Positions 45,873 to 58,474 of a DNA stretch of 64,000 nucleotides are shown one piece after another. The notes below the pieces were generated by a model, which saw only the letters and a list, made by a program, of their open reading frames with translations, ran no database searches and was not told the origin of the DNA. The position numbers and the translations under genes are program-made. The stretch lies in assembly GCA_016858145.1 (NCBI GenBank), contig JAEHOE010000096.1:310001-374000 (forward strand), given 5' to 3'. Positions within the stretch are counted from its first letter, which is position 1, and each line of letters starts with the position of its first letter. The stretch is from Edaphochlamys debaryana (Eukaryota > Chlorophyta > Chlorophyceae > Chlamydomonadales).

Positions 45873-47196
45873 GTCTGGCCACGTACCTGAGGTCATAGAG
45901 CACAACATGCAAATCAAAGGCACACACGGTAATGAGTTGAAATTGGGAGTGCAGAGAAGCGACTTTGGTGGGGAACGGGGGAACGGGAGGGCACGGGGCG
46001 GCACGAGCTAGCGGTCAGCACGGCGCGACGTACCTCGGCCCGCCGGCCAGCCCGCGGCTCCAGGCCCTTGCCTATAATGCGTCTGGGGGTTCTAGAGTTG
46101 TTGGGGCATACATACTCGACGGTCAGTCTCGGCGTGGGTGCTGATGTCGCATGGCAGCCTCAGCCTGGCGCTCTCGGCCCCAGTTTAAAATCACAGGCTA
46201 CTCTGGAGGTTAAATCACAGTCGACACCGCGGCTTGAAGCTGGCAAGCACTTACAACAGCCAGAGCTCAGTCGGACCCACGTTCTGCGCCGCGAGGCTCG
46301 AGCTCACAGAAAGCCGCTTGATGTTCGACACAAATCAGCTTTCATTACGAGTTGCTGTGAGCGCGCTCGGCGGGGACTTGGCGAGGTATCGGCGGGCCCG
46401 GCCAGTAGCGATCGACAGCTGGGGACGTCTGAGGCGCTTGTTGTGCGTAAACAGTGTTTCAGGGGTCAGGAGAGGCAGCGCCTGCAGCTGTGCATACAGC
46501 CTTGGCTGTATGCACTCATGGGCCTCGCAAGGCGCGTCAAGAGCAGCAGTTGGTTGACGAGCAACGGCACGCTTCGACTGCCTGGCAGCTGCAGCCCCGG
46601 CCGGCTGTTGCGGCTAGAGCTGGTCGATATCAGACCGGCTTGTACTTGTGACTGCACACAACGAGCTGCTGGTTGAAGCAGGGAGGAGGGAGGAGCAGGA
46701 AGGGAGCGAGGGTTGCCGTCAGGTGGCGGGCGGGTGGGCCACCGTGAGTAGTAACCCCCAGGCGCAGTCCCTGGACATCCTCCCTAGAAAAGCAAGCCTT
46801 GATGCTGTGTGCGTGGCTGAATGGGATGGCGGCCGAGCACGAGGCCAGGTGTTAGGCGAGATGGGGTTGCGGGTGCAGGCCCCCACGAACATGGGATTAT
46901 TCTGGCAGCGCCAGCCGCCAGGGCGGGCGAGAAGAGCATGCAGCGCCAGGGCCTGGCGCACCGAAAGCTCCCCAGCTGTTGCGCATACATGGCTCGGAGG
47001 AGCAGGGGTGCGGAGGAGAACCCGCGGGGTGCTGATGCCGAGGTGCTGATGCTGCAAACCACACGTTTTGCAGATGAGCCTTTCAACCCGGCCCACACGG
47101 GTCGAGTTGCCAGGAAACCGCACTGCCGCTTCAAAGGGGCCGCGTCTAGTTCCTACCGTACCCATGGCGCCCTGCCCCTCTCACGCTCGGGGGGTA
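45873..47196. other. Upstream region of copy 6, no recognised gene
   Basis: Several open frames of 60-200 codons occur on both strands without any motif I recognise. The segment next to 45872 presumably holds the copy-6 promoter. Confidence 0.4.
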
Positions 47197-47465
47197 GCCC
47201 TTCCCCAGCAGCCAGGCGAGCCAGCCCAGGGCCGCCTCGCAGCCGCACGCGGCCGCGTGGGACCACGCCCATGCCCGGGTCCCGGCTCTGGAGGGCGTGA
47301 CGTCCACGCCCAGCAGCCCCGGGAGCTCGCTGATCAGATCCATGCATCCAGGTGCTCGCGGCTCGCGGCGTCCACGTCTGGGGCCGTAGAGTCATCCGGG
47401 CACACGCCCCTCCCTAGAAGGTGCCTCACGGCCTCCGCGTGTCCGGCCTCAGCGGCAACGACGAG
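47197..47465 (-). pseudogene. Decayed fragment of the F-box-like/ankyrin family
   Basis: Two minus-strand blocks match the family. The first, about 47465-47349, encodes AAEAGHAEAVRHLLGRGVCP and a DVDAASREHL end. The second, about 47343-47197, encodes ISELPGLLGVDVTPSRAGTR and CGCEAALGWLAWLLGKG, corresponding to MEALPGLLGEEPQW...SGCEAAVDWLAARG. They abut directly but in different frames, so about 130 residues of intervening repeat are missing and the frame is broken. It is a dead seventh copy. Confidence 0.75.
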
Positions 47466-48252
47466 GTGTTTTTCAGATCCCGCCTTGGTCACGTTCAGAG
47501 GCCCGTGCTCCAAGCAGAGAAGTCGCGTGCTAATTTGCAAGAGGAAATGGCTCGGGCCCCTGCTCCAAGCCGTCGACAAGGGGCCGCCGGCCGCCGCCCT
47601 CGCACTCCGAACAGTCACCTTCCCACACGAACACGAGTCACTTTCTCTGCGTGTGTTGCCCCTGCCGCTCCGGGCCCTCAGGTTCCCTCCACGCCTCGCC
47701 CTTCTGGGGCCTCTCTCTCAGCCCCCAGTGTGCTCACGTGCGTCTGTCCACACCCATCCGCCCCTCGTTGTCCGATCGACTCCCCTGCCGTCCTGCGGGC
47801 CTATGCCCCCCTGCGCGCCTTCCCTCCCCCACCTCAGCCCGTGTGCATCCCAACAGTCCGTCCCTCGGCCGCAGGTGATCCTTCCTCGGGCCGGCCCAAT
47901 ACTCACGCCGCCGGCTCCGCCCTACAAGCTTCCCACCAGCATACCTTCAGTTCGCATGCCTCCTCTTCCCTCACAATCCCCGGTCTTCCGGGCTCCTCCT
48001 GCCCCCCTTCGTTCACTGCCCGTACAGTTCCCCCAGCAAATCCATAATTAACTCTTCGGTCTGACCCGCCCGCAGCCCTCCCCATCGCCTCTCCTGCTGC
48101 CCGCCACAGCTGGCATCGAGCTCAGGCCCCTGCCACTCCGAACTCTCTCCCTCTACGCCGTCCCAGGCGGGCCCCGCTGGGGCCCAGGCCCAGGCCCAGG
48201 CCCCGCGTGTTGCTCGCGTTGCGCGACATAGCCTTGGGGCCGTTATGCCTTC
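47466..48252. other. Intergenic, no recognised gene
   Basis: C-rich sequence lies between the pseudogene fragment and the 3' end of the transporter gene. Open frames here are Pro/Ser/Arg-rich and unconvincing. It probably contains the transporter 3' UTR. Confidence 0.4.
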
Positions 48253-51200
48253 TTAGGCCTTCTTGGGCTTCCGGGCCTTCATGACGATCATGTCGTCCCG
48301 ACCCAGATCGCCCCACTTCTCAAACGCAAACAGCAGCAGGCCCGACAGCACGCACGCCGTGGCACCGCCTGGCGGGTCCAAGTGGGCGGGGGGGGGGGGG
48401 CGGGCGTAGTGCGCGTGAGCGTGGGGCGTGCCGGGATGCGCAGGGCGGCCCGCAGGCAGGGGTCAAGAAGAGCACAACCCAATGTCATACCGCGCGCCGT
48501 AACCGCGCGCCGTACAGTACGGCACCCCGTGACTCACCCAGGAAGCAGCCCACGTTGCCGTACCCCGCCGCGCGGGTCATGTCCGCCAGCACTCCGGCCA
48601 GCGCGTTCGAGGCGGCCAGCACGAAGCCTGGGAGGGTGGGAGGGGGGTGGAGGGGGGAGGGTGTGGTGGAGTGCAGGGCGTCAGGGCCTCCCCCTCCCCC
48701 CTGCTGACCCGATGTGGCCACCCGCCCACTGCCACCCCTTTCTGCACCTGCTCGCCTCCCCTCCCTTTCCCAAACCTGGTCTCATCCCCTCCCCTCCCTG
48801 CCATCCCCCTCAGTCCTCACCCAGCAGCAGGTCCGTGAAGGAGACCGCTGTGCCGCTGAGCAGCCCCACCCCGGGCAGGTGGCCCGTGGGCATGTAGGAG
48901 GAGACCATGGAGATGGTGATGGCATGGGTCAGCGCCATGTGCAGCCCGATGCAGGCGCTGCCGAAGAACATGCCTGGGGTTGACGGAGTGCCGGGTGGGG
49001 GTTGGGGGTGGAGCGTGTTTTTCTTCGGGACACGTACATCAAGGCATCCCGAAGCCCGCCCTGTGCGCTGCGTGCTTTGCCCCTTCCCGCCCTGGCTCGG
49101 GCCTCAGAGCCAGCCACCTCTGTCCTGCACTCCTGCTCCGGGCCCCACCCCCGCGTAGCTCCCGCGCCGCGCTGATCCCCGTCCCCCCCATGGCGCGAGC
49201 CGCCACTGCCCCCCCCCACCCGCGGCGCTGGCGGTGGCGGGCAGAGCGAAGCACAGGTCCGCCACCACCATGCAGCCGAAGCCCACCTGGGGGGCGGAGG
49301 GGGCGGAGGGGGGTGTCAAGGGGGAGGCGCGTGTGTATGGGCGTGTGCGTGTGCCCTGCTCCGCCACCACCATGCCACCTTCGTCCCCAGTGAGCGGCAG
49401 GAAGGGCCAACCCACATGGGGACCGAGGCAGCCAGCGCCCCCTGAGTCAGCGCCCAGTGAGCTGGAGCCCAGCTAGAGACCGATGACCGGTGCAGATGCA
49501 AGCAGTGACCGCTAAGGACCGCGCCCTGCTCCGCCAAGATAGCACACGCCCCTGCGGCCCACCCCACACCCCTGCACCCCATTGCACATCACACCGCCCC
49601 AGGGGACCTAGGCAGCCAGTGCCCGCTGAGTCAGCGCTTATGGAGTAAGCGCCCAGCGATCCAGGCGGGCATTGCACTTGCGAAGCCGCAGCCCTCCCCG
49701 CTCGGACCGCTGCCCGCTCGGCCCAGCCAGCACCCGCCCCTGTGCCCCCCACCCTTGCGCCCCGCCCCCACCCACCCAGAGCAGGCGGTTGCGGTTCTTG
49801 ACGCTCGCCCCCGACACGCGGGCCAGGGGGGCGGTCAGCAGCATCTATGCGTGTGTGTGTGTGGGGGGGGGGAAGGTGGGCTCGGTAGGGGGAGAAGACG
49901 GGAAACGAACGTCGGAGTGGGGGGACCACGAGAGCACGTGCGGGCCGTTGCTGGTCCCTCGCGATAGGCGTGCAGTGCGGCAGTGCACGCCCTCGCCCTG
50001 GCCGCTACCGGCTTCACACCCCTCACCCTTTGCCCCTCCGCGGCCGTACACTGCCGTACGCTGCCGTACGCACCTGGAAGAGCGTGTTGATGAGCGTGAG
50101 CATGGGCAGCATGCTCTTGGCCATGACCTGACGGGGGGGGGGTCAGGGAAGAGGTGGTGGGAGAAGCGATTGGAAGGGTAAGGAACCCCCCATCCTTTTC
50201 CAGCACGCACCGCCTGGGATGACAGGAACCAGACCCAAAGGTAGCCCCTAACCACTGCCGGCTCGCAACCGCCCCTTGTCGCTACTGCTGGCTCCAGGCG
50301 CCTCCCCACGTGCTCAAGCTCGCCGCTGCCCTACGTGCCCCCGTTCCCCCGTCTCCCACACCAGGCCGCCGCTCACCGACTTGGCCCTCAGGGAGCCCCA
50401 CCCGCAACTCATTGTCCCCCCCAGCCCCATCATCGGCCGCTCACCGACTTGGCCCTCAGGCTGATGAACGAGGCGTCGAAGCGCGCGAAGTACAGCACCG
50501 CCACCACCGCCAGGGCCTTGGGTGGGTGGGGGGGAGGAGGGAAGGACGAGGAGGACTGAGAAGGCGGGGCACATGTGCGCAGGCAGTCTCACGCACGGGG
50601 CACGAGGCTAGTGCGACGCAAGCAGAGGCAGAAGCCTCTGCCTTTTGAGATGTGACTGGCCCAGACAAGTCGTCGAGCTCTGAGGGGTAAGAACCAATCG
50701 AGGAACCGGCGCCCGCCCCCGCGCACCTGCCAGTAGGCGGGCTTGAAGGCGCGCAGGATGGCCAGCCCCTTCTGCAGCGGGCTCAGCACGGGCTCGTCGA
50801 TGGACACGGAGGCGGCGGAGCCCGTGGGGCCCGCCCCTGCGGCCCCGGCCACCGCCGGGAGCAGCTCGGGGGAGCCGGGGGCGGGGGCGGAGGGCGGCGC
50901 GGCGGGGGGCTTGGGCGCCTTGGCGGCGGCGGGCTTGCCCCAGATCTCCTCACGGAAGTTCTGGGGTCGGGAGGAGGGAGGGGGCAAAACGGGGAGGGGT
51001 GTGGAGGAGGTACAATACACTTACGCGTACAATAGCGCCCCATTCCTTCCGCCCCATGCCCTTCCTCGCAAGCAGCCGCCCGCTCACCGCGCTGAGCCAC
51101 AGCAGCGCCAGCAGCGGCGGCACGGAGGAGACGGCGAAGGTGAGGATGTAGTTGTTGCCGGTGATGGCAAAGGTGAGGGAGGCGATGGTGGAGCCGATGA

Positions 51201-53858
51201 GCATGCCCGCGGTCGCCAGGGACTGGCGCAGGCCTTTGGAAGGGGGCGGAGGAGGGGGGGGAGGGGAGGGCAGGCACCCGGGACGGGGCGGTCATGTCCA
51301 TCCTCCCGCAAAAGCTTAGGAGATGTGCGCGGCGAAGGGTCCACAAACTTTTGGGGCTTCCGTCCAAGGCATCTCAGCCCTTGCTTGCTTGCCCCTGCCC
51401 GCCACCCTCTCCCCTCACCGTACGCCGCGTCCGGCGCGTCCCCGCTCTCCTTGGCCAGCTCGTTCATGACTGCCTTTGTGGGGGCCTCGCGGATGCCCTT
51501 GGACAGGCGGTCGAGCAGCTTGGCCACGAAGAACCTGGGGGGGGGAGGGGTTGTGGGCTCAAAGGTCGGGACAGCCTACCCAGCCTCGTGCACCCCTCGG
51601 GTAGCCGAGGTGACCCTGGGACTTTGGAGAGAGCCGCCAGGCTTGTCGATGACTCCCTCCAAACCAAGCACACGCCCTTGGCCGCCCCTGCACCCCCCCC
51701 CCTCGACCCTGCAGTCGCCTTAAGTCCCACGACGCTCAGCCCAGCTACAATACCTGCCCACCCCAGTCCAATGCCGGCCCAGGTAGGAACTCAAGCCCCC
51801 CGCTCACCAGTAGAGGCAGAAGCTGACCCCGAACACTCCGTACACGGTGCTGAGCATTGCGAACATGGGCTTGCACGCGAACGTGAGCAGCGTCCCGAAC
51901 AGCAGCACGCGCGTCTGCGAGCCCAGCATGTCGCCCACCACGCCGCTCACGCCCTTGGACAGCTGGCACAGGAACTGGGCGATGCCCTGGACGGCGCCGA
52001 TCTGGGGTTGGGAGGGAGGGGGAAGGGGGAGGAGAGGGGAGAGGGGTAGGCACGTGGGCAGGGGGTACGCAACACCTCGGTAGGGGTTCATGTATCTCTT
52101 CGGCGGGCGGTACGCAACACTTCGGCAGGCGATACGTATCTCGTCGGCGGGCGGTACATAACACATCGGCAGGCGATACGTAACACATCGGCAGGCGATA
52201 CGTATCACCCCCGCACCGTTATGTATCACCCCGGCAGCGTTACGTATCACCCCGGCAGCGATATGTATCACGTCGGCAGCAACGCCCTGTCTATCACCGG
52301 ACCACCCAGCCCTTCGGCCCGTCGTCAGGAAAGCCGACAGGGGGGGGGGCACACGCAAGCACTGTGCCCCAACGCACCCAGGCCGTATCTCCCCGGTCAA
52401 GCGATGGCGTAGCCCCGTGCGGACTGGCCGCCTCTGCAGCCGCCACAGCGTGTGCCTCAATGCTTGCTGTGCCACACTAGCGGCGCCTCCGCCGGCCTGC
52501 TGTCCCCGCCTGCAACCCGCCGCACCCCTGGCACCGCAGCTCAGCCCGGGGCCCAGGCGCCTGCCTCTCAGGGGCCGGGGCCTCGGGCTGTGCCGCGCCG
52601 CCAGGAGCGCAGTCCGCGGTGCAGCGGGCTGTTGGAGTGGTAGGACCCATGAGGCTGGCTCGATCACCTGGCTCAAGATCCACACATGGATCCGGGCACT
52701 GCCCGGTGCCCGGTGGTGCTCTGTTGGTCTCGGCCAACCCCTCCCCCCCATCGTCCCCACTCGAACAGGGCCCCACCATGGCCCCCCGCCGCCTCCCATC
52801 CGGCCCTCTCTCCCTCCAACCTCCGCCCTACTCTCCTACCCTCGGACGTAGCACCACAGCCCTCCCTCCCTTCCTACCCACCCACTCACCCCGCCTTCCC
52901 CCCATACACCCCCGCCCCTCCCTCTGCCCCTACCCCTTCCCCTTCCTCGCCCTGCCCCCCACCTTGGTTGTGGACAGCCCCAGCTCCTCGTGCACGTAGA
53001 TGGGCAGGTAGGAGTCGTGGATGAGCGTGGCGATGGAGCACAGCATTTGGCCTGGGGGGGGGGGGGAGACGGTGGGGGGTAGAGGGGTAGAGAGGGATGA
53101 CGTGAGGGTGTGGGCTTGTGGATTTGATGTAGAGGGGGCGGTTTGCAGGCGGTGTGGCGATGGCGCACAGCATCTGGCCTGCGCACGCAGATTGAAGCGC
53201 GGGTGACAAACGTTGGTAAACAGCTGCGGCAAACAATGTCTAAGCGCAGTAGCCCTAGGGGTGAGGAGGGGGGAAGGGGGCATGGTGCGGGTTGTAGGCG
53301 GCGCACGGGTCCGTGCTGCAGGGGGAGGGGGGCACGGGCGACCCAGATGGGGGCCGGGGGCTGACGGGGAAGGAGAGGGACGCGGCCGTCACCGTCGCCT
53401 GCTGCCCGGGCTGTTTTGAGGTGCGCAACGCATACACCGTCGCCACAAGAAACCCCTTCCCAGCACCCTCGAGACCCCCCACCCCACTCAGGCCCCATCC
53501 ACAGGCCCTGCCCCGCCCCACCGATGGCCAGTGCGAGCAGCTTGCTGTTGCAGCGCTCATCGCTGAACACGCGGAACACGTTCATGAAGCCGCCGGGGGC
53601 GGCCTTGGCAGCGCCGCCCTTGCCATCGTCAGCGGGGACCGCGGCCGCGGCGGAGACGTCGCGGGACGGCCGGGCGGGGGCGGGGCGGGTCGAGGGGGCC
53701 GGGGGGCGGGGCACGAGGCGGGGGCCGCCGGCGAGGCCGAGGCGAGCAGCGCGCGGGGCGGCGGCGAGGGGCAGGGGCGGCGCGCGGCGAGGGAGCGCGC
53801 CGGCTGGCAAAGCCGCCGGGCTTCGAAGCCGTAGCTGGGATGAGGCGAAGGCAGACAT
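48253..53858 (-). CDS. Major facilitator superfamily transporter with organelle-type N-terminal extension
   Basis: Thirteen exons encode roughly 580 residues. Confirmed exons are 53858-53522, 53051-52963, 52001-51808, 51534-51419, 51233-51088, 50960-50727 and 50516-50445, with phases that join; later exons continue to the TAA at 48255-48253. The start MSAFASSQLRLRSPAALP opens a ~90-residue Arg/Ala/Ser/Pro-rich stretch typical of a chloroplast or mitochondrial transit peptide. Membrane segments follow, such as TRVLLFGTLLTFACKPMFAM, and a DRLSKGIREAPTKAV motif matches the D-R-x-G-K-G-x-R-x-A-P loop signature of MFS carriers. Further helices include TAGMLIGSTIASLTFAI, SSVPPLLALLWLS and ALAVVAVLYFARF; an Ala/Pro-rich loop (exon 6) lies between halves. 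The C-terminus (VMKARKPKKA) is basic. The substrate cannot be told from sequence. Confidence 0.85.
50368..50460. repeat. Duplicated exon edge in the transporter gene (donor side)
   Basis: Twenty-five bases at 50436-50460, covering the end of the exon encoding FISLRAKS and its GTGAGC donor, recur exactly at 50368-50392 in the following intron. The second copy also carries an intact GTGAGC. Confidence 0.92.
52065..52285. repeat. 21-22-base minisatellite in a transporter intron
   Basis: About nine imperfect units of the type CGGCAGGCGATACGTATCAC fill the intron between the exons encoding STTK and IGAVQGIAQFL. Units drift from CACATCGGCAGG forms to CACCCCGGCAGC forms along the array. Confidence 0.9.
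53027..53181. repeat. Duplicated exon edge in the transporter gene (acceptor side)
   Basis: The 5' end of exon 2 with its acceptor (53027-53054, GQMLCSIAT) recurs at 53154-53181 (GQMLCAIAT) with two mismatches in 28 bases. The second copy lies upstream in the preceding intron and retains a CAG acceptor. Confidence 0.9.
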
Positions 53859-54657
53859 CGTGGTGCGGGGAACGTCGGGAGCAGCCTGCGCGGGCCGCCG
53901 AGAGAATGGGGTTTGTCTGAACAGCACGGACATTGGGGTTCCCGTGTCGGAGACGCTAGGGCTTGATCACGCGCGCTTGCAACTTGAAAGGCACCGTGCA
54001 CCTGCCTCAGTCGCGGGCTCGACAGCTCAAAGTGCGTCCTATCGGCCTCCCGCCAACGCGTGTCGATGTTGCGCGACTGGTCTGGCCAGGCTGCTCAGGC
54101 CTGGGACTTCTAGCAGATTGATCAATCGTCGGTGTGTGTGCGTGATACGCTGGTGCGGCCGGCCGATGGAGGGAAAAAGCAGTTCTCGGAACGGTCAGCG
54201 GACCGAAAGGTGCAAGCAGACTCCCGGCCTGCGCTGCAGCCGGCCAATAAGTACGCTGTGCAATGTGTGCATACGATATGTGATGGGGATGAGGCGAAGG
54301 CCTGTCGAGAGGGGAAGGTCGTGAACGGGATCGGCATCGACGGCATGTTGCGCAAACTGCCGAGCACAGCATGTCGCCTCGCATGCTACGGCGTTGTGTA
54401 ACGAGTGGCCCACACACCCGCGTGCCGCACACCTTTGCAGCCAAGGGCTGCCCCCGCACTCGCGAGGTGCACGCGCACTAGACCGCTCTGCTTCTACCCC
54501 TCTGGACCTGCCTTTTTGCTAGCAATCTTGCTAAAAGTAGCTGCAACTCCCGTTTGCACGTGCAATCGCTGCACGCCGAGGTCAGGTTAAGGCCCCCCAA
54601 CGGAATCACTCTCGACGCCGGTCCGATTCTCTCTCCTTTCTGTGGCCAGCGTCCGCC
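53859..54657. promoter_or_regulatory. Bidirectional promoter region
   Basis: This 0.8 kb separates the divergent transporter (minus) and Coa1/Tim21-like (plus) genes and must hold both 5' regions. No convincing core element was recognised. Confidence 0.5.
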
Positions 54658-57600
54658 ATGGCTTCATGCAGTCAAGAATCGGCCACAGTCAGCGCACTAG
54701 GCCCGCTGCGTGCTTTGGCGACGCGGGACGTACCATCCTGGCCATCCTCGCTGCTCGCAGCGGCAGCCCTCGCGGCGCCCCTAGCCGGCGGTCGCCGCGG
54801 AGCGGCCCTCGCGAGGACGCTGGGCAGCTTGGCCGGGCCTCGAACGGCGAGCAGCCTCGCTACTACGCCTGCGGGTCTGGCCCGCCTACAACCTTCCCAC
54901 CAGCGCCTGCTGCCCTGCCTGCCGGGCCGGGCCGGGCTCTCCACGGGCACTGCGGCGGCGGCGGCGGCGGAGGGCGGTGTCGCGGCGGGCGGCTTGCGGA
55001 CGCCGCTGGGGCTGCCGCAGCTGCGCGCAGGGGCGGTGCGTCGCATGGCCACCCAACAGGGGGCACAGCAGGTGGGGGCTGAAGGAGGGAGCGGGCAGGG
55101 GAGGGGCCTCGGGGGCGGTGCGAAAGGGCTGTGGGGAAGGAGGCGGTGCCGGGGGGCCTGGCGGTAGGCCTGCGGTGTGCAGGGCGAGCGGGGAGCGGCG
55201 CTTGGGGGGGGAGGAGGGTGTCGGGTAAGGGGCAAGAGGGCGGGCGCCTGGCGGGTCCGAAATCTTCAAAGGCGGCGAGTCAGGGGGTTTGGGATGCGGG
55301 GTTGCGCGCGGCAGGCGCCCGCAGCCAGGGGCCCCCTCCAGGGCCCGCTCCTCAGGCCAGGCCGGCGGACCGTGGCGGGGTGCGCCCCCGGCAGCCCCTG
55401 CACGCCGGCTGCACGGGTTCCGCCGGGCCTGCCCTGCCCTAGCCGCGACCGGTCCGCACATACGGTACGGTGCACACATGCTGCCTCCTGCCCTCCACAC
55501 ACAGCCCTGAACCGCACCCCGTTCGCCCGGCCCCCCCCCCGCCTGGTCGCCACAGGCCGCCTCCGCCGCCTCGGCCCCCGCTGCTGCCGCCTCCGCCGCC
55601 GCCAAGCTGCTCCGCGGGGGGCGGCTGGGGCAGGCGGTGCGGCTGCAGGCGGCGGCGGCCTGGCAGCACTGGGCGCCCGCGGCCTACGCGGCGGCGGCGC
55701 TGGTGTCTGTGTACGTCGTCTGGTGGGTACGGGATGAAATTGTCGTACGGGGTGGTCGTACGGTACGAGCTCGTACGGGACCGAGTGGGTACGGGACGGT
55801 ACAGGGTGTAGGAGGGCTTGGCCGTAGGGAGTGGCGGAGCCGTAGGGACGGTGCGAAGGAGGTTGCCCGCGGCACGGGACTGTGCAGAGGGCGCAGTGAC
55901 GTGGAAGGAAGTGGATGGGTGAGGCGCAGTGGCCGCGAGGGGGGGTGGGTTCCGGCAGGAGGGCTGCGGGGGGCTGGCCGGGGGCGCTGTTTCCCGCTGA
56001 ATGCTCAGATGTCTAAGCCGCGCGCGGCCGTGCCGCGGCCTTTCGTCTTCCTTCTTTCCTCCGCAGGCGCGTCATGTACGGCCTGACGGGGCTCTTCATC
56101 TCCGTCAATGAGAGGCTGGCGCAGTGGGGCCTCATGGTGGGTCGGCCAGGGCAGGAGGCGCGGAGTCAGGGTGGTGGTGCGCAGGCGGGGCAACGTGGCG
56201 CTCTGGGGCGCTGGCTCTGGCGGCTATCCCCCTTCCCCCCCGTCGCTACTCCCCCTTACCCCACACCCCCTCCCCTGCCCTTCTCCATTCCCCGTGCCCC
56301 TCCCCCTCCCCCTCCACAGGGCATGGCCGTGACCCTGGTTGCGGCCGCGGGCGCCTTCCTGCGCTGGCGCGCGGCCGTGTCCCCCGGTGCGGTGTACCGA
56401 CAGGCGCTGGTGAAGGTCAACACACACCCGGGGGTGCTCGAGGTGGGGGGGGGTGCGAGGAGGGGGGAGGGGGGAGGGGGAGGGCGGGAGGGAGGGAGAG
56501 GTGTGGTCCGGGGAAGGACATCACACGGGTGGACAGAACCGCCCAGGGCTAACGGGCGCGGCAGTTGGGCGGCGGGGCCTGACCCTGTGCAGGCTTGGGC
56601 GCGCCCTCAGCCCCCCCCTGCGCGTGGCCCCCTGGCCCCCAACAGCACCACCACCCCCCCCTCCCCATCCCTCCCCCCCCCTCCCCCCCCCCCCCTCCCC
56701 CCTCCCCCCCAGGTCATGGGTGCCCCCCTGGTGGGCAGCGAGGTGCGGGCCTACGTGGTGACGGGGGGCGGGGTGTACCTGTCCAAGAGCATGAGGCCCA
56801 AGGTGGGGAGGGGGAGGGAGGGGGGCTTGGGAGGGGGAGGGAGGAGGGGAGGAGCGAAGGGCGTAGGGAAGCCTTGCTGCCGGGAGAAGGGGGCTGGAGG
56901 GCGGGGGGCAGAACTCGCGGAAAGGGAGGAAGGGCTGGCGGAATGGGAGCGCGGCGCGGCAGGAGGGGGAGCGGAGGGCAGGACCGCAGGAGGGCAGGGG
57001 CAGGCGCAGCGCTATCCCGGGTGTATGAAGAAGCGCTGGCGTCAGGGGGCAGGTGACGTCATGCCCCCCCAGCGCCGCATCTGGTGCCCCCCCCCCCACT
57101 CACACGTGTCCCCCGCCCTGCCCCCCCCCCCCAGCTCCGTGCCCGACGCATCCAGATGATGTTCCCCCTCAGCGGCCCCGAGCGAAGGGGGCTGGTGTCC
57201 CTGGAGGCCAAGCGCAAGGGGGTGAGGGGAATGGGGGGGGTGAGGGGATGGGGGGGTGAGGGGGACGGTGCAAAGGTATTGGGGGGGAGGGGGGCCGATT
57301 ACTCATACGCTATGCCGTGGGGATGTATGGGGCTGGATAACCCGAGAAACCCGCCGCCGCGCCTTATAGCAATTCCGACCTAGCTCAACGCTAACAATAC
57401 TGGGAAAGCAAGAAGGCTCATCAAGGTGAGGGCCCAAGCTGACGGGCTTTCGCCAACCGCCGCCGTCCCCGGCAGGGCAAGTACGACTGGCGGCTGCTGG
57501 CGGTTGATCTGGGCCCCGAGCTGCACGCCGTACTGCCCTCCGGCGGCGCCTCCTCGCTGCCCGCGGGGCCCCCGCAGCGGCTGGGCCCTCTGCCGCCGCC

Positions 57601-58474
57601 GCCGCCCCACACGCGGGTGTTCGTGATTGGGGACGAGGCGGCGTACGGCAGGAGCGGTGTGCTGGGGGAGCTGAGGTCGCCCTTCCTGCAGGTGAGGGGG
57701 AGGGGGGGGGAGGGGGGTGAGCTGCGGGTGCTGGGGGGCAGGTGAGGGGGGGGGGGGGGGTAGGGATAGGAGGGATAGGAGACAGGATTGAGTAGGGTGT
57801 AAGCCGCTGGGGAAAGTATCCCGGGGAGGACGATTGACTCATAAGCTACGAACCAACGGACCAACCGCCAACCGCAGGCGCTCAACAACTCCCGGTCGTA
57901 CGAGGTGGAGGACGAGCTGGAGGACGAGCTGGACGAGCTCAAGGTGGGCGGGGGCGGGGGGTTGACTCACGAATTGGCCCACCGCCCCCGACTCCTATCG
58001 GCCGCCACCCGCGCCCCTCCTGCCTTGTAAGCCTCCTTCACCCGTTCCTTCTCCAACCCCCACCCCCACCCCCACCCCCAAACACGCTCACAGGTTCCCG
58101 AGCCCAAGGGCCAGGCCCTGGCCTCGGCGGCCGCCCGAGTGCGGAGGGCCGTGGCGGCCGCCGCCAGCATGCTGGGGCCGCAGGGCGCCGCCGCCGCCGC
58201 CCCTGCCGCCGCCGCCGCCGCTGACGGCGCAAAGGCGGCGGCGGACACGGCCGCTGCCGCCGATCAGGCAGCGAAAGCGGCCAAGGCTGCGCAAGCGGGA
58301 GCGGACAAGAAGGATGCGGCGGCGGCGGCAGCGGCCAAGGCGGAGGCGGCGGCCGGGGAGGCGGCGGCGGCGACTAAGGCAGCGAAGGGGGCGGCGGCGG
58401 CGGAGGGGGCGGCCGGTGGCTCCTGGTGGGGGCGCATGCGGACGCTTGTGTCTGGGCCCGAGGCCAAGGCATGA
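54658..58474 (+). CDS. Coa1/Tim21-like organelle membrane protein
   Basis: Nine exons give 537 residues: 54658-55071, 55556-55722, 56067-56136, 56320-56442, 56713-56802, 57135-57221, 57476-57691, 57878-57943 and 58094-58474; all phases join. The start is the ATG in GCCATGG. The first ~140 residues are Ala/Arg/Ser-rich and lack acidic stretches, like a mitochondrial (or plastid) presequence. Hydrophobic segments are APAAYAAAALVSVYVVW and GMAVTLVAAAGAFL. The core YRQALVKVNTHPGVLEVMGA, SEVRAYVVTGGGVYLSKSM, MMFPLSGPERRGLVSLEAKR and KYDWRLLAVDL fits the Coa1/Tim21 fold family, whose members serve inner-membrane import or cytochrome oxidase assembly, and resembles plant proteins annotated that way. 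An acidic exon (EVEDELEDELDELK) and an Ala/Lys-rich C-terminal exon follow. The exact role is inference. Confidence 0.78.
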
